A stretch of 64,000 nucleotides of DNA from Streptococcus vicugnae (GCF_016461705.1 NZ_JAEMHW010000002.1:248001-312000), one strand, 5' to 3'. Counted from the first letter of the stretch, positions 36,671-47,337 are shown. Numbers and translations are program-made. The notes: a model not told the origin generated them from the letters alone.

Positions 36671-37291
36671 TCACTTTTGCTTACGTTCATAAACATATTC
36701 TTGTGAACTTGGGTCATATATTGATTGAACAAGCATGTCTTCTCCGTCATCCGTAATTTTAAAAATAGCACAATTCGCGAGACGTTTTTTAGGAACCGGT
36801 GGATTTTTGGTAGCGTGTAAATAAAATTGAGTAATGGCTCCACCGTGACTAACAAATAAAAGAGTCTCATCTTCTTTACTTTCTTCTACAATATCATGAA
36901 TTGTCTGATACATTCGTTCATAAACTTGAACATTGGATTCGCCACCATAAGCCACAAAATAATCACGATAACCTGAACCATCTTCACGGTGTAAAGGTGG
37001 ATTGAGGTATTCTTGGTGCGCTTCGTAAGAACCAAAATCCATTTCTTTTAGTCCTTTCAAACGAATATAATCCGTACGCCCCGTTGCTAATTCAGCAGTA
37101 TCACAAGCACGTTCCTGCGTCGAAGAATAGACACGTGTAAACGTAATGCCCTCTTCTTTAAAATGTTGTCTAGCAGACTTTGCTTGCTCAATTCCCAGTT
37201 CAGTCAAGGGAGAATCACAAGCTCCTTGGATACGTCCCTGAAGATTAAAACGCGTTTGACCATGTCGCATCACATAAAAAGTTTTAATCAT
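36671..37291 (-). CDS. Histidine phosphatase family protein (phosphoglycerate mutase-like) 1
   Basis: This 206-residue branch-1 histidine phosphatase has the catalytic RHG (YVMRHGQTRFN), STQERACDTAELA, and the second histidine in LLFVSHGGAITQF. It is too short and lacks features of the glycolytic mutase, so a broad phosphatase activity is likely. It is a tandem paralogue of the next gene upstream (2-base gap), sharing GRIQGACDSPLT and KGLKEMDFG. GGGGAG five bases upstream supports the start. Confidence 0.88.
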   Translation of the reverse strand: MIKTFYVMRHGQTRFNLQGRIQGACDSPLTELGIEQAKSARQHFKEEGITFTRVYSSTQERACDTAELATGRTDYIRLKGLKEMDFGSYEAHQEYLNPPLHREDGSGYRDYFVAYGGESNVQVYERMYQTIHDIVEESKEDETLLFVSHGGAITQFYLHATKNPPVPKKRLANCAIFKITDDGEDMLVQSIYDPSSQEYVYERKQK

Positions 37292-37293
37292 TT

Positions 37294-37908
37294 TTACTCC
37301 CCTTCAAATGAATAAGTCTTAAATGCCTTGGTTGGTAAAATCAATTTTTGCAACTCTAACTGTTCTTGATGATATTGGAACTCACAAATAGCACAATTTG
37401 AAAAGCCAACTCCCTCTGGAAATTGAATACCGAGCTGCAGACAAACACCCCACATCGTTGCTCCATGGCTAACCATTAAAATGTTATCAGCATGATTATC
37501 ATTTGCCAGCACTTCAAGAATGCTGTCCAACCCCCGCTTACCAACTGTTACAATGTCCTCGCCACCAAAAGGCACCAACAAATCTTCAAACGAATTAGCA
37601 CCTGCTCTAAATTTTGGCAAAAGAAATTCAGGCTGTGCTTCAAACTCACCAAAGTTCATCTCTTTGATGCCTTTTAATTGAGTGACTTGTGATTGACCAG
37701 ATACTAATTTAGCAGTATCTGTCGCTCGTTCTTGCGTTGAAGAATAAACACTATCAAACCAAATGCTATTTTCATTAAAATAATCTTTGGCAAGAAGAGC
37801 TTGCTGAATACCTAAATCTGTTAGAGGCGAATCGCAAGCTCCCTGCACACGCCCTTGTGTATTAAATAAGGTCTCGCCATGGCGCATCAAATACAATTTT
37901 GTTGCCAT
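37294..37908 (-). CDS. Histidine phosphatase family protein (phosphoglycerate mutase-like) 2
   Basis: This 204-residue histidine phosphatase has LYLMRHGETLFN at the N-terminus, STQERATDTAKL and ILMVSHGATMWG near the C-terminus. It is clearly homologous to the adjacent gene (GRVQGACDSPLT, KGIKEMNFG), which shows an old tandem duplication, and the two are probably cotranscribed. The Shine-Dalgarno (GGAAGGG) is about 11 bases from the ATG. The substrate is unknown. It follows a terminator that separates it from the phospho-beta-glucosidase gene. Confidence 0.88.
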   Translation of the reverse strand: MATKLYLMRHGETLFNTQGRVQGACDSPLTDLGIQQALLAKDYFNENSIWFDSVYSSTQERATDTAKLVSGQSQVTQLKGIKEMNFGEFEAQPEFLLPKFRAGANSFEDLLVPFGGEDIVTVGKRGLDSILEVLANDNHADNILMVSHGATMWGVCLQLGIQFPEGVGFSNCAICEFQYHQEQLELQKLILPTKAFKTYSFEGE

Positions 37909-37934
37909 TTATATCATTTCCCTTCCTAGCAAAT

Positions 37935-37964
37935 AAACTCAGCTGAAAAAGCCCAACTGAGTTT
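37935..37964 (-). terminator. Terminator after the second GH1 gene
   Basis: AAACTCAG/CTGAGTTT with a 14-base loop on the minus strand, followed by AT-rich sequence; moderate strength. Confidence 0.6.
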
Positions 37965-37970
37965 AGACTA

Positions 37971-39437
<1,467 letters not shown>

Positions 39438-39481
39438 TTATCACCTCATATTTTAGTTTACTCTTGTATTATATATTGAAT

Positions 39482-39495
39482 TGTAAGTGTTTTCT
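39482..39495 (-). promoter_or_regulatory. cre-like site upstream of the second GH1 gene
   Basis: TGTAAGTGTTTTCT (written on the plus strand) matches 13 of 14 positions of TGWAARCGYTWNCW. A -10 TATAAT lies between it and the gene, with a poor -35, so the cre site sits around -35. Confidence 0.55.
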
Positions 39496-39632
39496 ATCAC
39501 TATCATCTTAAAAAACAATACTATCATAAGATTTCTAGATAAAAAGCTTCTCTTACTAGAAAATAGCTTTCAGAAAAAAGAAATTACTCATTGAAACAAT
39601 TTGAAAATTTAAGCCACTCTATAGAAGAAAAT

Positions 39633-39661
39633 TTGACAAAAGCCCTTTCTCTCTATATAAT
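39633..39661 (+). promoter_or_regulatory. Perfect consensus promoter of the AGCS symporter gene
   Basis: TTGACA (39633-39638), a 17-base spacer, TATAAT (39656-39661): both hexamers and spacing are consensus. It lies about 150 bases before the gene. Confidence 0.85.
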
Positions 39662-39710
39662 TAATTAGTTGAAATTATTCTATTTTTTCTGAAAATGGGA
39701 AAAATATTTT

Positions 39711-39762
39711 AATAAGTAGTACTTATTTAGTGGCTAAAAGATAAAAAATCATATGATGATTT
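39711..39762 (+). other. Structured 5' leader of the AGCS symporter mRNA
   Basis: The 140-base leader has hairpins AATAAGT/ACTTATT (39711-39727) and AAATCAT/ATGATTT (39746-39762). I looked for a glycine riboswitch, common before such symporters, and found none. The rest of 39435-39811 is AT-rich and holds nothing else I can identify apart from the cre-like site and promoters. Confidence 0.4.
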
Positions 39763-39811
39763 ACCCTTTAACCAATGATTAAAGTACTATGACTGACTTA
39801 GGAGTTTGATT

Positions 39812-41143
39812 ATGTATGATTTTCTATCGTCTTTAGACAGTCTAGTCTGGGGACCACCTCTTCTTGTTCTACTTGTTGGTACAGGAATTTATTTATCTTC
39901 TCGCTTAGGTTTGTTGCAAGTTTTTCGCCTTCCAAAGGCTTTGAAACTTATCTTCACGTCTGAAGCGAAAGGTAAAGGGGATATTTCAAGTTTTGCAGCA
40001 CTCGCAACTGCCCTTGCGGCAACAGTTGGTACAGGTAACATCGTTGGGGTTGCAACAGCCATCAAGCTTGGTGGACCTGGAGCACTTCTTTGGATGTGGA
40101 TGGCCGCCTTCTTCGGAATGGCTACTAAATACGCTGAAGGTGTTTTAGCAATTAAATACCGTACAACTGATGCTAATGGTGAAATCTCTGGTGGCCCAAT
40201 GCACTATATTGTTAATGGGATGGGAAAACACTGGAAACCTTTAGCAATCGCCTTCTCAATCTTTGGAGTAATGGTTGCTCTTTTTGGTTCAGGTACTTTT
40301 ACACAAGTCAATTCAATTACTGATTCACTTAGTAATACTGTTGGCTGGTCACCAAAAATTATCAGTGTCGTTTTAGCCGTTCTTGTTAGTATTATTATTT
40401 TCGGTGGTATTCAATCTATTTCAAAAGTTGCTGAAAAGATTGTTCCATTTATGGCAATTATTTACATTCTAGCAACTATCACTATTCTTGCTTTCCACTG
40501 TGATCAAATTATTCCAAGTATCGGCTTAGTCATTAAATCAGCCTTTACTGGAAAAGCTGCAACAGGTGGTTTTGCTGGAGCAACAGTCATTACAGCTATC
40601 CAAGCCGGTATTGCTCGTGGTATCTTCTCTAATGAATCAGGTCTTGGTTCTGCGCCAATTGCTGCTGCCGCTGCTAAAACTGATCAACCAGTTGAACAAG
40701 GTCTTGTATCAATGACTGGTACTTTCATTGATACTATTATTATTTGTACTTTAACTGGTTTGTCAATTATCGTCACTGGTGGTTGGTCAAGCAAACTTAA
40801 CGGAGCAACGTTAACACAGTCTGCTTTCTCTACTGTTTTTGGCAACTTCGGTGTCTATGCATTGACTTTTAGCTTGATTCTCTTTGCTTTTACAACTATT
40901 CTTGGATGGGGTTATTATGGAGAACGTTGTTTTGAATTCCTTTTCGGAGTGAAAGCTATTCCGGTTTACCGTATCATTTTCATTGCTATGGTTGCTCTAG
41001 GTGGTTACATCAGCCTTGAAACTATTTGGGTTATCGCTGATATCGTTAACGGTTTGATGGCAATTCCTAACTTGATTGCCTTACTTGCCCTTTCACCAGT
41101 TATCATTAAAGAAACAAAACAATATTTTGATAGTCATAGATAA
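39812..41143 (+). CDS. Alanine/glycine:cation symporter (AGCS family)
   Basis: This 443-residue sodium- or proton-coupled symporter for alanine or glycine has about ten membrane helices. Family sequence includes the N-terminal LVWGPPLLVLLVGTGIYL, ALAATVGTGNIVGVATAI, and FSNESGLGSAPIAAAAAKT in the substrate region. AGGAG seven bases before the ATG at 39812 selects it over an in-frame TTG two codons upstream. It is monocistronic, driven by a perfect consensus promoter and closed by a strong terminator. Exact substrate preference is not visible. Confidence 0.93.
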   Translation: MYDFLSSLDSLVWGPPLLVLLVGTGIYLSSRLGLLQVFRLPKALKLIFTSEAKGKGDISSFAALATALAATVGTGNIVGVATAIKLGGPGALLWMWMAAFFGMATKYAEGVLAIKYRTTDANGEISGGPMHYIVNGMGKHWKPLAIAFSIFGVMVALFGSGTFTQVNSITDSLSNTVGWSPKIISVVLAVLVSIIIFGGIQSISKVAEKIVPFMAIIYILATITILAFHCDQIIPSIGLVIKSAFTGKAATGGFAGATVITAIQAGIARGIFSNESGLGSAPIAAAAAKTDQPVEQGLVSMTGTFIDTIIICTLTGLSIIVTGGWSSKLNGATLTQSAFSTVFGNFGVYALTFSLILFAFTTILGWGYYGERCFEFLFGVKAIPVYRIIFIAMVALGGYISLETIWVIADIVNGLMAIPNLIALLALSPVIIKETKQYFDSHR

Positions 41144-41172
41144 AAAAGCTAGGTTTTTAACCTAGCTTTTTT
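41142..41172 (+). terminator. Terminator after the AGCS symporter gene
   Basis: AAAAAAGCTAGG/CCTAGCTTTTTT with a seven-base loop; it immediately follows the stop codon. Confidence 0.9.
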
Positions 41173-41239
41173 ACTCTCTTTATCACTTATAAGAAAGCGC
41201 TTCTCAGGCGCATTCTAATGCCCCATCAGCTTGTTTTAG

Positions 41240-41248
41240 TGATATAAT
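41240..41248 (+). promoter_or_regulatory. mntE extended -10 promoter
   Basis: TGATATAAT (TATAAT at 41243-41248), about 75 bases before the start codon; no convincing -35. Confidence 0.55.
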
Positions 41249-41322
41249 AGAAGATAGCCTTAATTTAAAACAATTTACTTATGTACTATTATAACCTCAT
41301 TTGAATAAAGGAGGCATTTCTT

Positions 41323-42528
41323 ATGTCAACACCAGAAGAAAATCTTCGTTTAGCAAAACGAGGACCCATTGTCAGTATCATCGCTTACCTTGTCATTACT
41401 TTGCTAAAGCTCATTACTGGTTACTTTTTAAATTCATCTTCATTGATTGCTGATGGTTTTAATAACTTATCTGATATCCTCGGAAATGTTGTGCTTTTAA
41501 TTGGACTTCATTTAGCCAGTAAACCTGCCGATGAAGATCACCGCTTCGGACATTGGAAAATGGAAGACTTATCTAGTTTAATCACTTCATTTATCATGTT
41601 CTATATCGGTTTTAAAGTTCTCTTTCAAACCATCCAAAAAATCATCTCAGGTAGTTTAACACCAATTGATCCTGAAGGTGCTATTATCGGTGTCATCTCA
41701 GCTTTAATTATGTACGGTGTTTACCTTCATAATAAACGCCTCTCAAAGCGTGTTAAATCAAGTGCATTATTAGCTGCTTCAAAAGATAACCTTTCAGATG
41801 CTATTACTTCTATTGGTACCTCTGTGGCTATCCTAGCAGCCTCATTTAACTTGGTCATCATTGATAGGCTAGCAGCTATCGTTATTACTTATTTCATCTT
41901 AAAAACCGCTTATGATATTTTCATGGAAAGTGCCTTTAGTTTGTCAGATGGCTTTGATCAAAAAGAACTTAAAAAATACAAAGAAGCCATTCTAAAACTT
42001 CCAAAAGTCTCAAATGTGAAATCTCAACGTGGTCGCTCTTACGGAAGCAATATTTATCTTGATATCGTTGTTGAAATGAATCCAGACTTATCAGTTTATG
42101 AAAGCCATGAGATCACAGAACAAATCGAAGAACTTCTTCGTAAAGATTTCTCTGTTTACGATACTGATGTTCACGTGGAACCCGGAGCTATTCCAGAAGA
42201 TGAAATTTGGGATAATGTTTACAAGAAACTCTATAAAGCAGAAAAAACAATCCTTGCTAAAATTCCGGATTACGAAGAATTAATCTCAGACAGCTTCTAT
42301 CTCATAGATGTAGATGGCCAATCATATACCAAGTCTGAGATGACTGCTCGAGAAAGACATTATATGAGTAACATTAAAGATTTTGAAATGACTTCTATTA
42401 GCCAAAAAACAAAACTCATCACTTACAAACTTGATGATAAAACTCACACCAGTATCTGGAGACGTAAGGAAAAATGGTTCCTTGTCTTTCACCAAATCAC
42501 CCCACAAATTAATAATTCTCAAGATTAA
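41323..42528 (+). CDS. mntE: Manganese efflux protein MntE (cation diffusion facilitator)
   Basis: This 401-residue CDF exporter strongly resembles pneumococcal MntE, which expels Mn(II). Six membrane helices (about 15-215) carry the metal site ADGFNNLSD in helix 2 and KDNLSD in helix 5; Asn/Asp rather than His at this site fits manganese. The cytosolic domain (about 220-310, with QRGRSYGSNIYLDI and DTDVHVEP) is followed by a streptococcal C-terminal extension to 401 (SISQKTKLI, SIWRR). AGGAGG eight bases upstream fixes the start. No Mn riboswitch is visible. Confidence 0.92.
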   Translation: MSTPEENLRLAKRGPIVSIIAYLVITLLKLITGYFLNSSSLIADGFNNLSDILGNVVLLIGLHLASKPADEDHRFGHWKMEDLSSLITSFIMFYIGFKVLFQTIQKIISGSLTPIDPEGAIIGVISALIMYGVYLHNKRLSKRVKSSALLAASKDNLSDAITSIGTSVAILAASFNLVIIDRLAAIVITYFILKTAYDIFMESAFSLSDGFDQKELKKYKEAILKLPKVSNVKSQRGRSYGSNIYLDIVVEMNPDLSVYESHEITEQIEELLRKDFSVYDTDVHVEPGAIPEDEIWDNVYKKLYKAEKTILAKIPDYEELISDSFYLIDVDGQSYTKSEMTARERHYMSNIKDFEMTSISQKTKLITYKLDDKTHTSIWRRKEKWFLVFHQITPQINNSQD

Positions 42529-42532
42529 CCGC

Positions 42533-42561
42533 AAAACCAGGATTAATACTCCTGGTTTTTT
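42533..42561 (+). terminator. mntE terminator
   Basis: AAAACCAGGA/TCCTGGTTTT with a seven-base loop, then T. A 12-base perfect palindrome TTAACCGGTTAA (42591-42602) of unknown meaning lies further downstream. Confidence 0.85.
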
Positions 42562-42661
42562 AGATGCTTAGAATTAATCAGTTATTTTAATTAACCGGTT
42601 AACCATTTTATATTATAACACTCTCAAATGGATATTCAAGTAAAAACATTTAAAAGATAAT

Positions 42662-42693
42662 AAAAAGTTCTAAGCATTTCTACTTAGAACTTT
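42662..42693 (-). terminator. Terminator of the amino-acid ABC operon
   Basis: AAAGTTCTAAG/CTTAGAACTTT followed by TTTTA on the minus strand, right after the binding-protein gene. Confidence 0.85.
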
Positions 42694-42699
42694 AAGACA

Positions 42700-43542
42700 T
42701 TATTTTTTAACAGCATCAGTTGCGACATCAGTACCAAACCATTTGTTTGAGATTTCTTGGAATTTACCTTCTTGATAAAGTTTTTGGAAAGCCTGATTGA
42801 TTTTCTTAACCAATGTTTTATCAGCTTTTCTAGCACCAACAGCAAAGTCTTCGCCATCAAATTCGCTAGAAATGATATTGTAGTTATCCAGTTCACCTTC
42901 TTGCTCAAGGTAATAGTTGGCATAAACTTTATCAATCAAGAGTCCATCAATACGATCATTTTTAAGGTCAATAAGCGCTTGTGTGAAAGTTTCATACTGA
43001 GTTGCATCTCCACCAGATACAATATCTTTCAAAACTTTCGGATTAGCATTAAAAGCATCGTAACCTGACGAACCTGATTGAGCACCAAGAACTTTGCCTT
43101 TCATGCCAGCAAAGCTTGTAATACCTGATGATTTTTTAGTTACCAATACTTGTTCATTGACCATGTAAGGATTTGTAAAGAGAACTTTATCAGCACGTTC
43201 ATCAGTCATAGAATAACCATTCCAAATCAGATCAATTGTACCATTGTTCAACTCAGTTTCTTTCATATCCCAGTTGATTGATTGCCATTTAACTTTGATA
43301 CCATATTCTGCAAAAACTGCATTAGCTAAATCGATATCAAACCCAACATTTTTTCCGTCTTCATCTTCATATCCCATAGGAACAAAAGTATTATCAAAAC
43401 CAATAGTGATTTTACCATCTTTTGTGTAAGTATCCCATTGATCAGTTTTAACAACTTTTTTTGAAGATGATGAACCACAAGCAGCTAAAGTAACTGTTGC
43501 AACTAGCGCAAAAGCACTTAAAAGAACTTTTTTGAATTTCAT
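42700..43542 (-). CDS. Amino-acid ABC transporter substrate-binding lipoprotein
   Basis: This 280-residue lipoprotein has signal peptide KKVLLSAFALVATVTLAACG with lipobox LAAC (lipidated Cys about residue 21). The mature part is a family 3 solute-binding domain: ITIGFDNTFVPMGYEDEDG, VGFDIDLANAVFAEYG and WNGYSMTDERADKV. It binds a polar amino acid outside the membrane; the identity is not decided (glutamine, cystine and others are possible). It is last in the permease-ATPase-binding protein operon. The ribosome binding site (AGGTG) is weak, and a terminator follows. Confidence 0.92.
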   Translation of the reverse strand: MKFKKVLLSAFALVATVTLAACGSSSSKKVVKTDQWDTYTKDGKITIGFDNTFVPMGYEDEDGKNVGFDIDLANAVFAEYGIKVKWQSINWDMKETELNNGTIDLIWNGYSMTDERADKVLFTNPYMVNEQVLVTKKSSGITSFAGMKGKVLGAQSGSSGYDAFNANPKVLKDIVSGGDATQYETFTQALIDLKNDRIDGLLIDKVYANYYLEQEGELDNYNIISSEFDGEDFAVGARKADKTLVKKINQAFQKLYQEGKFQEISNKWFGTDVATDAVKK

Positions 43543-43565
43543 AACGCACCTAATAAGACTTTCTT

Positions 43566-44195
43566 TTATTTTGGATTAATTTTTAAAATGTGATCTGAAA
43601 TAGTTTCTGCAAATTGCAAATCATGGGTTACTACAATCTGAGTCATTCCAGCTTCACGGTTTTGTAAAATCAACTTTTCAACTTCTTGACGCAACTCAGG
43701 GTCAAGTGCTGACGTTGGTTCATCGTAACCAATAATTTGTGGATCAATCATCATCGCACGTGCTAAAGCAACACGTTGCTTTTGACCACCAGATAGTGAG
43801 TAAGGATAGGCATCCGCATGTTCTCCTAAACCAAGACGTTTCAGAAGACCGAGCGCCTTTTCCTTTGCAGCTTCTTTTGTCATTCCCATTGTTTTAACAG
43901 GAGATAAAATCAAATTATCTAGTACTGATAAATGTGGGAACAATTGAAAATCTTGAAATACAAAACCAAGTAAATTAAGTGTCTCTAAGTGATCAATCGG
44001 AACAACTTCACCATTGTAGATAATCTCACCTGAATCAATTTTTTCAAGACCAGCTAACATACGAAGTAAAGTCGTCTTACCACCACCTGAAGGTCCAACG
44101 AGAGACAAAATTTTACCATCTTCAATTGTTAAATTAAAATGATCAAAAATTTTCTTTTGACCAAACTGTTTGGAAATATTTTTTAATTCTAACAT
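43566..44195 (-). CDS. Amino-acid ABC transporter ATP-binding protein
   Basis: This 209-residue GlnQ-type ATPase has Walker A GPSGGGKTTLL, Q-loop FVFQDFQLFPHL, signature YSLSGGQKQRVALARA, a Walker B region with IIGYDEPTSALDPEL, and H-loop VVTHDL. It is slightly shorter than the usual 240-250 residues at the C-terminus but has all motifs. It lies 11 bases after the permease and 23 bases before the binding protein gene. Confidence 0.93.
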   Translation of the reverse strand: MLELKNISKQFGQKKIFDHFNLTIEDGKILSLVGPSGGGKTTLLRMLAGLEKIDSGEIIYNGEVVPIDHLETLNLLGFVFQDFQLFPHLSVLDNLILSPVKTMGMTKEAAKEKALGLLKRLGLGEHADAYPYSLSGGQKQRVALARAMMIDPQIIGYDEPTSALDPELRQEVEKLILQNREAGMTQIVVTHDLQFAETISDHILKINPK

Positions 44196-44206
44196 CTGGT
44201 CACCTC

Positions 44207-44848
44207 TTATTTATAATAATCAAATTTTTTCTCAGTTTGTTTTGAAATCAAAGTTACAATACCAATCATAAGCAAGTAAATAGCTCCCGCAACAAACATT
44301 GGTGCTAAAGTTGCATCACGGTTGGCTGCTGTTTTACTAGCAAGTAATAAATCACCAACACCAAGGACATAAACAAGCGAAGAATCTTTGACAAGGTTGA
44401 TAATTTCGTTGAACACACTTGGTAAAACAATTTTGAAAACCTGCGGCAAAATAATATAGTGAATAGTTTGCAACTGGTTCAATTTCAAAACTTTTGCAGC
44501 TTCATATTGCCCCTTAGGAATAGCCGCAATCCCACCACGGAAAATTTCAGCAAAATAAGCCGCATAATTTAAAGTAAAGGCTAAAATTGCAGCAGGCATG
44601 CGATCCATAACTACTCCTACACTTGGTAAGACATAGTAGAAGAAAATTAATTGTAAAAGCAATGGTGTACCACGCATAATCCATACATATAAAGTCAGCA
44701 ACCATTGCAAAGGTTTAAATTTAATCTGCATTAAAAAAGCTAAGATAGCACCAAACGGAATGGAAAGCACAATAACAATACAGAAAACTTGCAATGTTAC
44801 TGCAGCGCCATCTAACAAGCTTGGCAGAACTTGTGAAATATATGACAT
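44207..44848 (-). CDS. Amino-acid ABC transporter permease
   Basis: This 213-residue HisM/GlnP-type permease has about five helices and a conserved EAA loop (YAAYFAEIFRGGIAAIPKGQYEAAKVL). It forms the membrane channel with the ATPase encoded next. GGAG five bases upstream supports the ATG at 44848. It is the first gene of the three-gene operon, which has an extended -10 promoter upstream. Confidence 0.93.
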   Translation of the reverse strand: MSYISQVLPSLLDGAAVTLQVFCIVIVLSIPFGAILAFLMQIKFKPLQWLLTLYVWIMRGTPLLLQLIFFYYVLPSVGVVMDRMPAAILAFTLNYAAYFAEIFRGGIAAIPKGQYEAAKVLKLNQLQTIHYIILPQVFKIVLPSVFNEIINLVKDSSLVYVLGVGDLLLASKTAANRDATLAPMFVAGAIYLLMIGIVTLISKQTEKKFDYYK

Positions 44849-44883
44849 GTTATCTCCTAAAAAGAATTTGTTACTATTATAGT

Positions 44884-44892
44884 ATTATATCA
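44884..44892 (-). promoter_or_regulatory. Promoter of the amino-acid ABC operon
   Basis: Extended -10 TGATATAAT on the minus strand (TATAAT at 44884-44889), about 40 bases before the permease start; weak -35. Confidence 0.5.
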
Positions 44893-44995
44893 AATTTTAA
44901 ACCAATTTGGGAGCAATGAAGAATATTTTATCATTTGACCTTATAAAAATAAAACGATATAACATAACTAAATTTACGTAAAACAATTAGCTAGT

Positions 44996-45029
44996 AAAAA
45001 ACGCTATGGAATATTTAATCCATAGCGTT
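44996..45029 (-). terminator. Terminator after the PhnA-family gene
   Basis: AACGCTATGG/CCATAGCGTT with a ten-base loop, followed by TTTT on the minus strand. Confidence 0.85.
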
Positions 45030-45036
45030 ACCTTAA

Positions 45037-45372
45037 TTATAGTTTTTTAACAAACTCTGATTTTAATTTCATAGCACCGAATCCATCGATTTTACAATCG
45101 ATATTGTGATCACCTTCTACAAGACGAATGTTTTTCACACGAGTTCCTTGTTTAAGGTCTTTTGGTGCACCTTTTACTTTCAGGTTTTTTACGATAGTAA
45201 CACTATCTCCATCAGCAAGACGAGTACCGTTGCTATCTAGAACAACCAAGCCATCTTCTTCTTCAGCTGAATCACTTGGGTTCCATTCATAAGCACACTC
45301 TGGGCAAACTAACATTAATCCATCTTCGTAGACATACTCAGAGTTACATTTTGGACAATTTGGTAAAGACAT
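45037..45372 (-). CDS. PhnA-family zinc-ribbon protein
   Basis: This 111-residue protein has an N-terminal zinc ribbon ([12 protein letters not shown], then CPECAYEW) and a C-terminal PhnA/KOW-like beta domain ([33 protein letters not shown]). The family name comes from a phosphonate locus, but these proteins are not phosphonoacetate hydrolases and no role is established in streptococci. It is monocistronic with a terminator. Confidence 0.9.
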   Translation of the reverse strand: MSLPNCPKCNSEYVYEDGLMLVCPECAYEWNPSDSAEEEDGLVVLDSNGTRLADGDSVTIVKNLKVKGAPKDLKQGTRVKNIRLVEGDHNIDCKIDGFGAMKLKSEFVKKL

Positions 45373-45470
45373 AATTTCTCCTTATCAAAAATAGCTATAA
45401 CTTTATGACTGTCCTAAAGTTAAAAGTTACATTATCCATTCTACCTTAGAAAATAAGTTTTGGCAAGAGA

Positions 45471-47285
45471 TTATTCAACAGTAACCGATTTCGCAAGGTT
45501 ACGAGGTTTATCAACATCCAAACCGCGTTGAAGAGTTGCATAATAAGCAATCAATTGAGCTGGTACTACCATAGCAATTGATGACAAGAATGGGTGTACA
45601 GTTGTTACAATAATATCATCACCTTCGCGAGCTTGACTTTCATCAACAATTGTAAGAACACTTGCACCACGAGCGGCAACTTCTTGGATGTTACCACGAG
45701 TATGTGAAGCAAGAACAGGGTTACTTGAGATAAGAGCAATAACAGGTACTCCTTCTTCAATCAATGAGATTGTACCGTGTTTCAATTCACCAGCTGCAAA
45801 GCCTTCACATTGAATATATGAAATTTCTTTCAATTTCAAGCTTGCTTCCATAGCTACATAATAATCTGATCCACGACCAATGTAGAAAGCATTACGCGTT
45901 TCTTTAAGAAGTTCTTCTGCTTTAGCAGCAATTTTATCTTTTTCAGAAAGTGTTGCTTCAATTGATTGTGCAACGATTGCTAATTCATGAACCAAGTCAA
46001 ATTCAGCAGCTACTTCATTACCATTAGCATCACCAACTGCTTTAGCGAGGATAGCTAATGTTGCAATTTGAGCTGTATAGGCTTTAGTTGAAGCAACCGC
46101 AATTTCTGGACCAGCATGTAAAAGCATTGTGTATGTTGCTTCACGTGATAGAGTTGATCCAGGAACATTTGTAATTGTCAAACTTGGAATACCCATTTGA
46201 TTTGCTTTAACCAATACTTGACGGCTATCAGCAGTTTCACCAGATTGAGAAATCATCACAAAGAGTGGTTTTTTACTCAAAAGTGGCATGTTGTAGCCCC
46301 ACTCAGAAGCAATACCAAGTTCAACTGGTGTATCAGTTAATTTTTCAAGGAATGATTTTGAGGCAAAACCAGCATGGTAAGATGTTCCTGCAGCTAAAAT
46401 GTAAATACGATCTGCTTCTTGAACAGCTTTAATGATTTCTGGATCAACAGTCACTTGATTGTTATCATCTGTATAAGCTGTGATTAATTTACGCATTACA
46501 GTTGGTTGTTCATCAATTTCTTTCAACATGTAGTAAGGGTAAGTTCCTTTACCAATATCAGACAAATCAAGCTCAGCAGTGTAAGAATCACGTTCAATGG
46601 CATTGCCTTCATAATCCATTACTGATACAGAATCTTTTGTCAAAACAACTAATTCTTTATCATGGATTTCCATGAACTCACTTGTTTCACGAATCATAGC
46701 CATGGCATCTGAACAAACCATATTATAGCCATCACCCAAACCAATCAAAAGTGGTGATTTATTTTTAGCAACGTAAATTGTATCTGGATCTTCAACATCC
46801 ACTAAAGCAAAAGCATATGAACCTTCAATAATATTCAATGCCTTTTTGAAAGCTTCAAGAACTGATAAACCTTGTTCAACAAATTCTCCAACTAAGTGAA
46901 CTGCGATTTCAGTATCAGTTTCTCCTTTAAGATGGTGATTTGAAAGATATGTTTCTTTAATTTGTAAATAATTTTCAATAACACCATTGTGAACTAAGAC
47001 AAAACGTCCAGTTTCAGATGTATGTGGGTGAGCATTTAATTCAGTTGGTTGACCATGTGTTGCCCAACGTGTGTGACCAATACCTGTATAACCAGCCATA
47101 TCAATTCCGATTTTAGCACGTAGGTCAGCAATACGTCCGACTGATTTAATTAAACGACCTTGGTTAACGCCTTCAGTAACATAAATTCCTGCTGAATCAT
47201 AACCACGGTATTCTAATTTTTCAAGACCTTGCATCAAGATATCTGTTGCGTTTTTATTTCCAACAACACCAACAATACCACACAT
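45471..47285 (-). CDS. glmS: Glutamine-fructose-6-phosphate aminotransferase
   Basis: It makes glucosamine-6-phosphate for peptidoglycan and amino-sugar synthesis. The 604-residue protein has an N-terminal glutaminase domain with Cys2 (MCGIVGVVGN) and HTRWATHG, then two SIS isomerase domains (AAGTSYHAG; ISQSGETADS; the C-terminal DKPRNLAKSVTVE). There is no glmS ribozyme upstream. Instead the promoter region carries several ATTGGTATA boxes that suggest GntR-family (NagR-like) control. AAAGG about eight bases upstream supports the start. Confidence 0.97.
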   Translation of the reverse strand: MCGIVGVVGNKNATDILMQGLEKLEYRGYDSAGIYVTEGVNQGRLIKSVGRIADLRAKIGIDMAGYTGIGHTRWATHGQPTELNAHPHTSETGRFVLVHNGVIENYLQIKETYLSNHHLKGETDTEIAVHLVGEFVEQGLSVLEAFKKALNIIEGSYAFALVDVEDPDTIYVAKNKSPLLIGLGDGYNMVCSDAMAMIRETSEFMEIHDKELVVLTKDSVSVMDYEGNAIERDSYTAELDLSDIGKGTYPYYMLKEIDEQPTVMRKLITAYTDDNNQVTVDPEIIKAVQEADRIYILAAGTSYHAGFASKSFLEKLTDTPVELGIASEWGYNMPLLSKKPLFVMISQSGETADSRQVLVKANQMGIPSLTITNVPGSTLSREATYTMLLHAGPEIAVASTKAYTAQIATLAILAKAVGDANGNEVAAEFDLVHELAIVAQSIEATLSEKDKIAAKAEELLKETRNAFYIGRGSDYYVAMEASLKLKEISYIQCEGFAAGELKHGTISLIEEGVPVIALISSNPVLASHTRGNIQEVAARGASVLTIVDESQAREGDDIIVTTVHPFLSSIAMVVPAQLIAYYATLQRGLDVDKPRNLAKSVTVE

Positions 47286-47337
47286 ATTTTTTTACCTTTA
47301 GTAGGGAATTCCTACCATCTCTTTCTTATTTTTTAAA

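Noticed and set aside
39662-39811. Glycine riboswitch before the AGCS symporter
   Set aside because: None of the conserved glycine aptamer segments is present, only two simple hairpins.
41192-41205. cre-like AGAAAGCGCTTCTC upstream of mntE
   Set aside because: Only 11 of 14 positions match and it lies about 40 bases upstream of the -10 of a metal exporter; likely chance.
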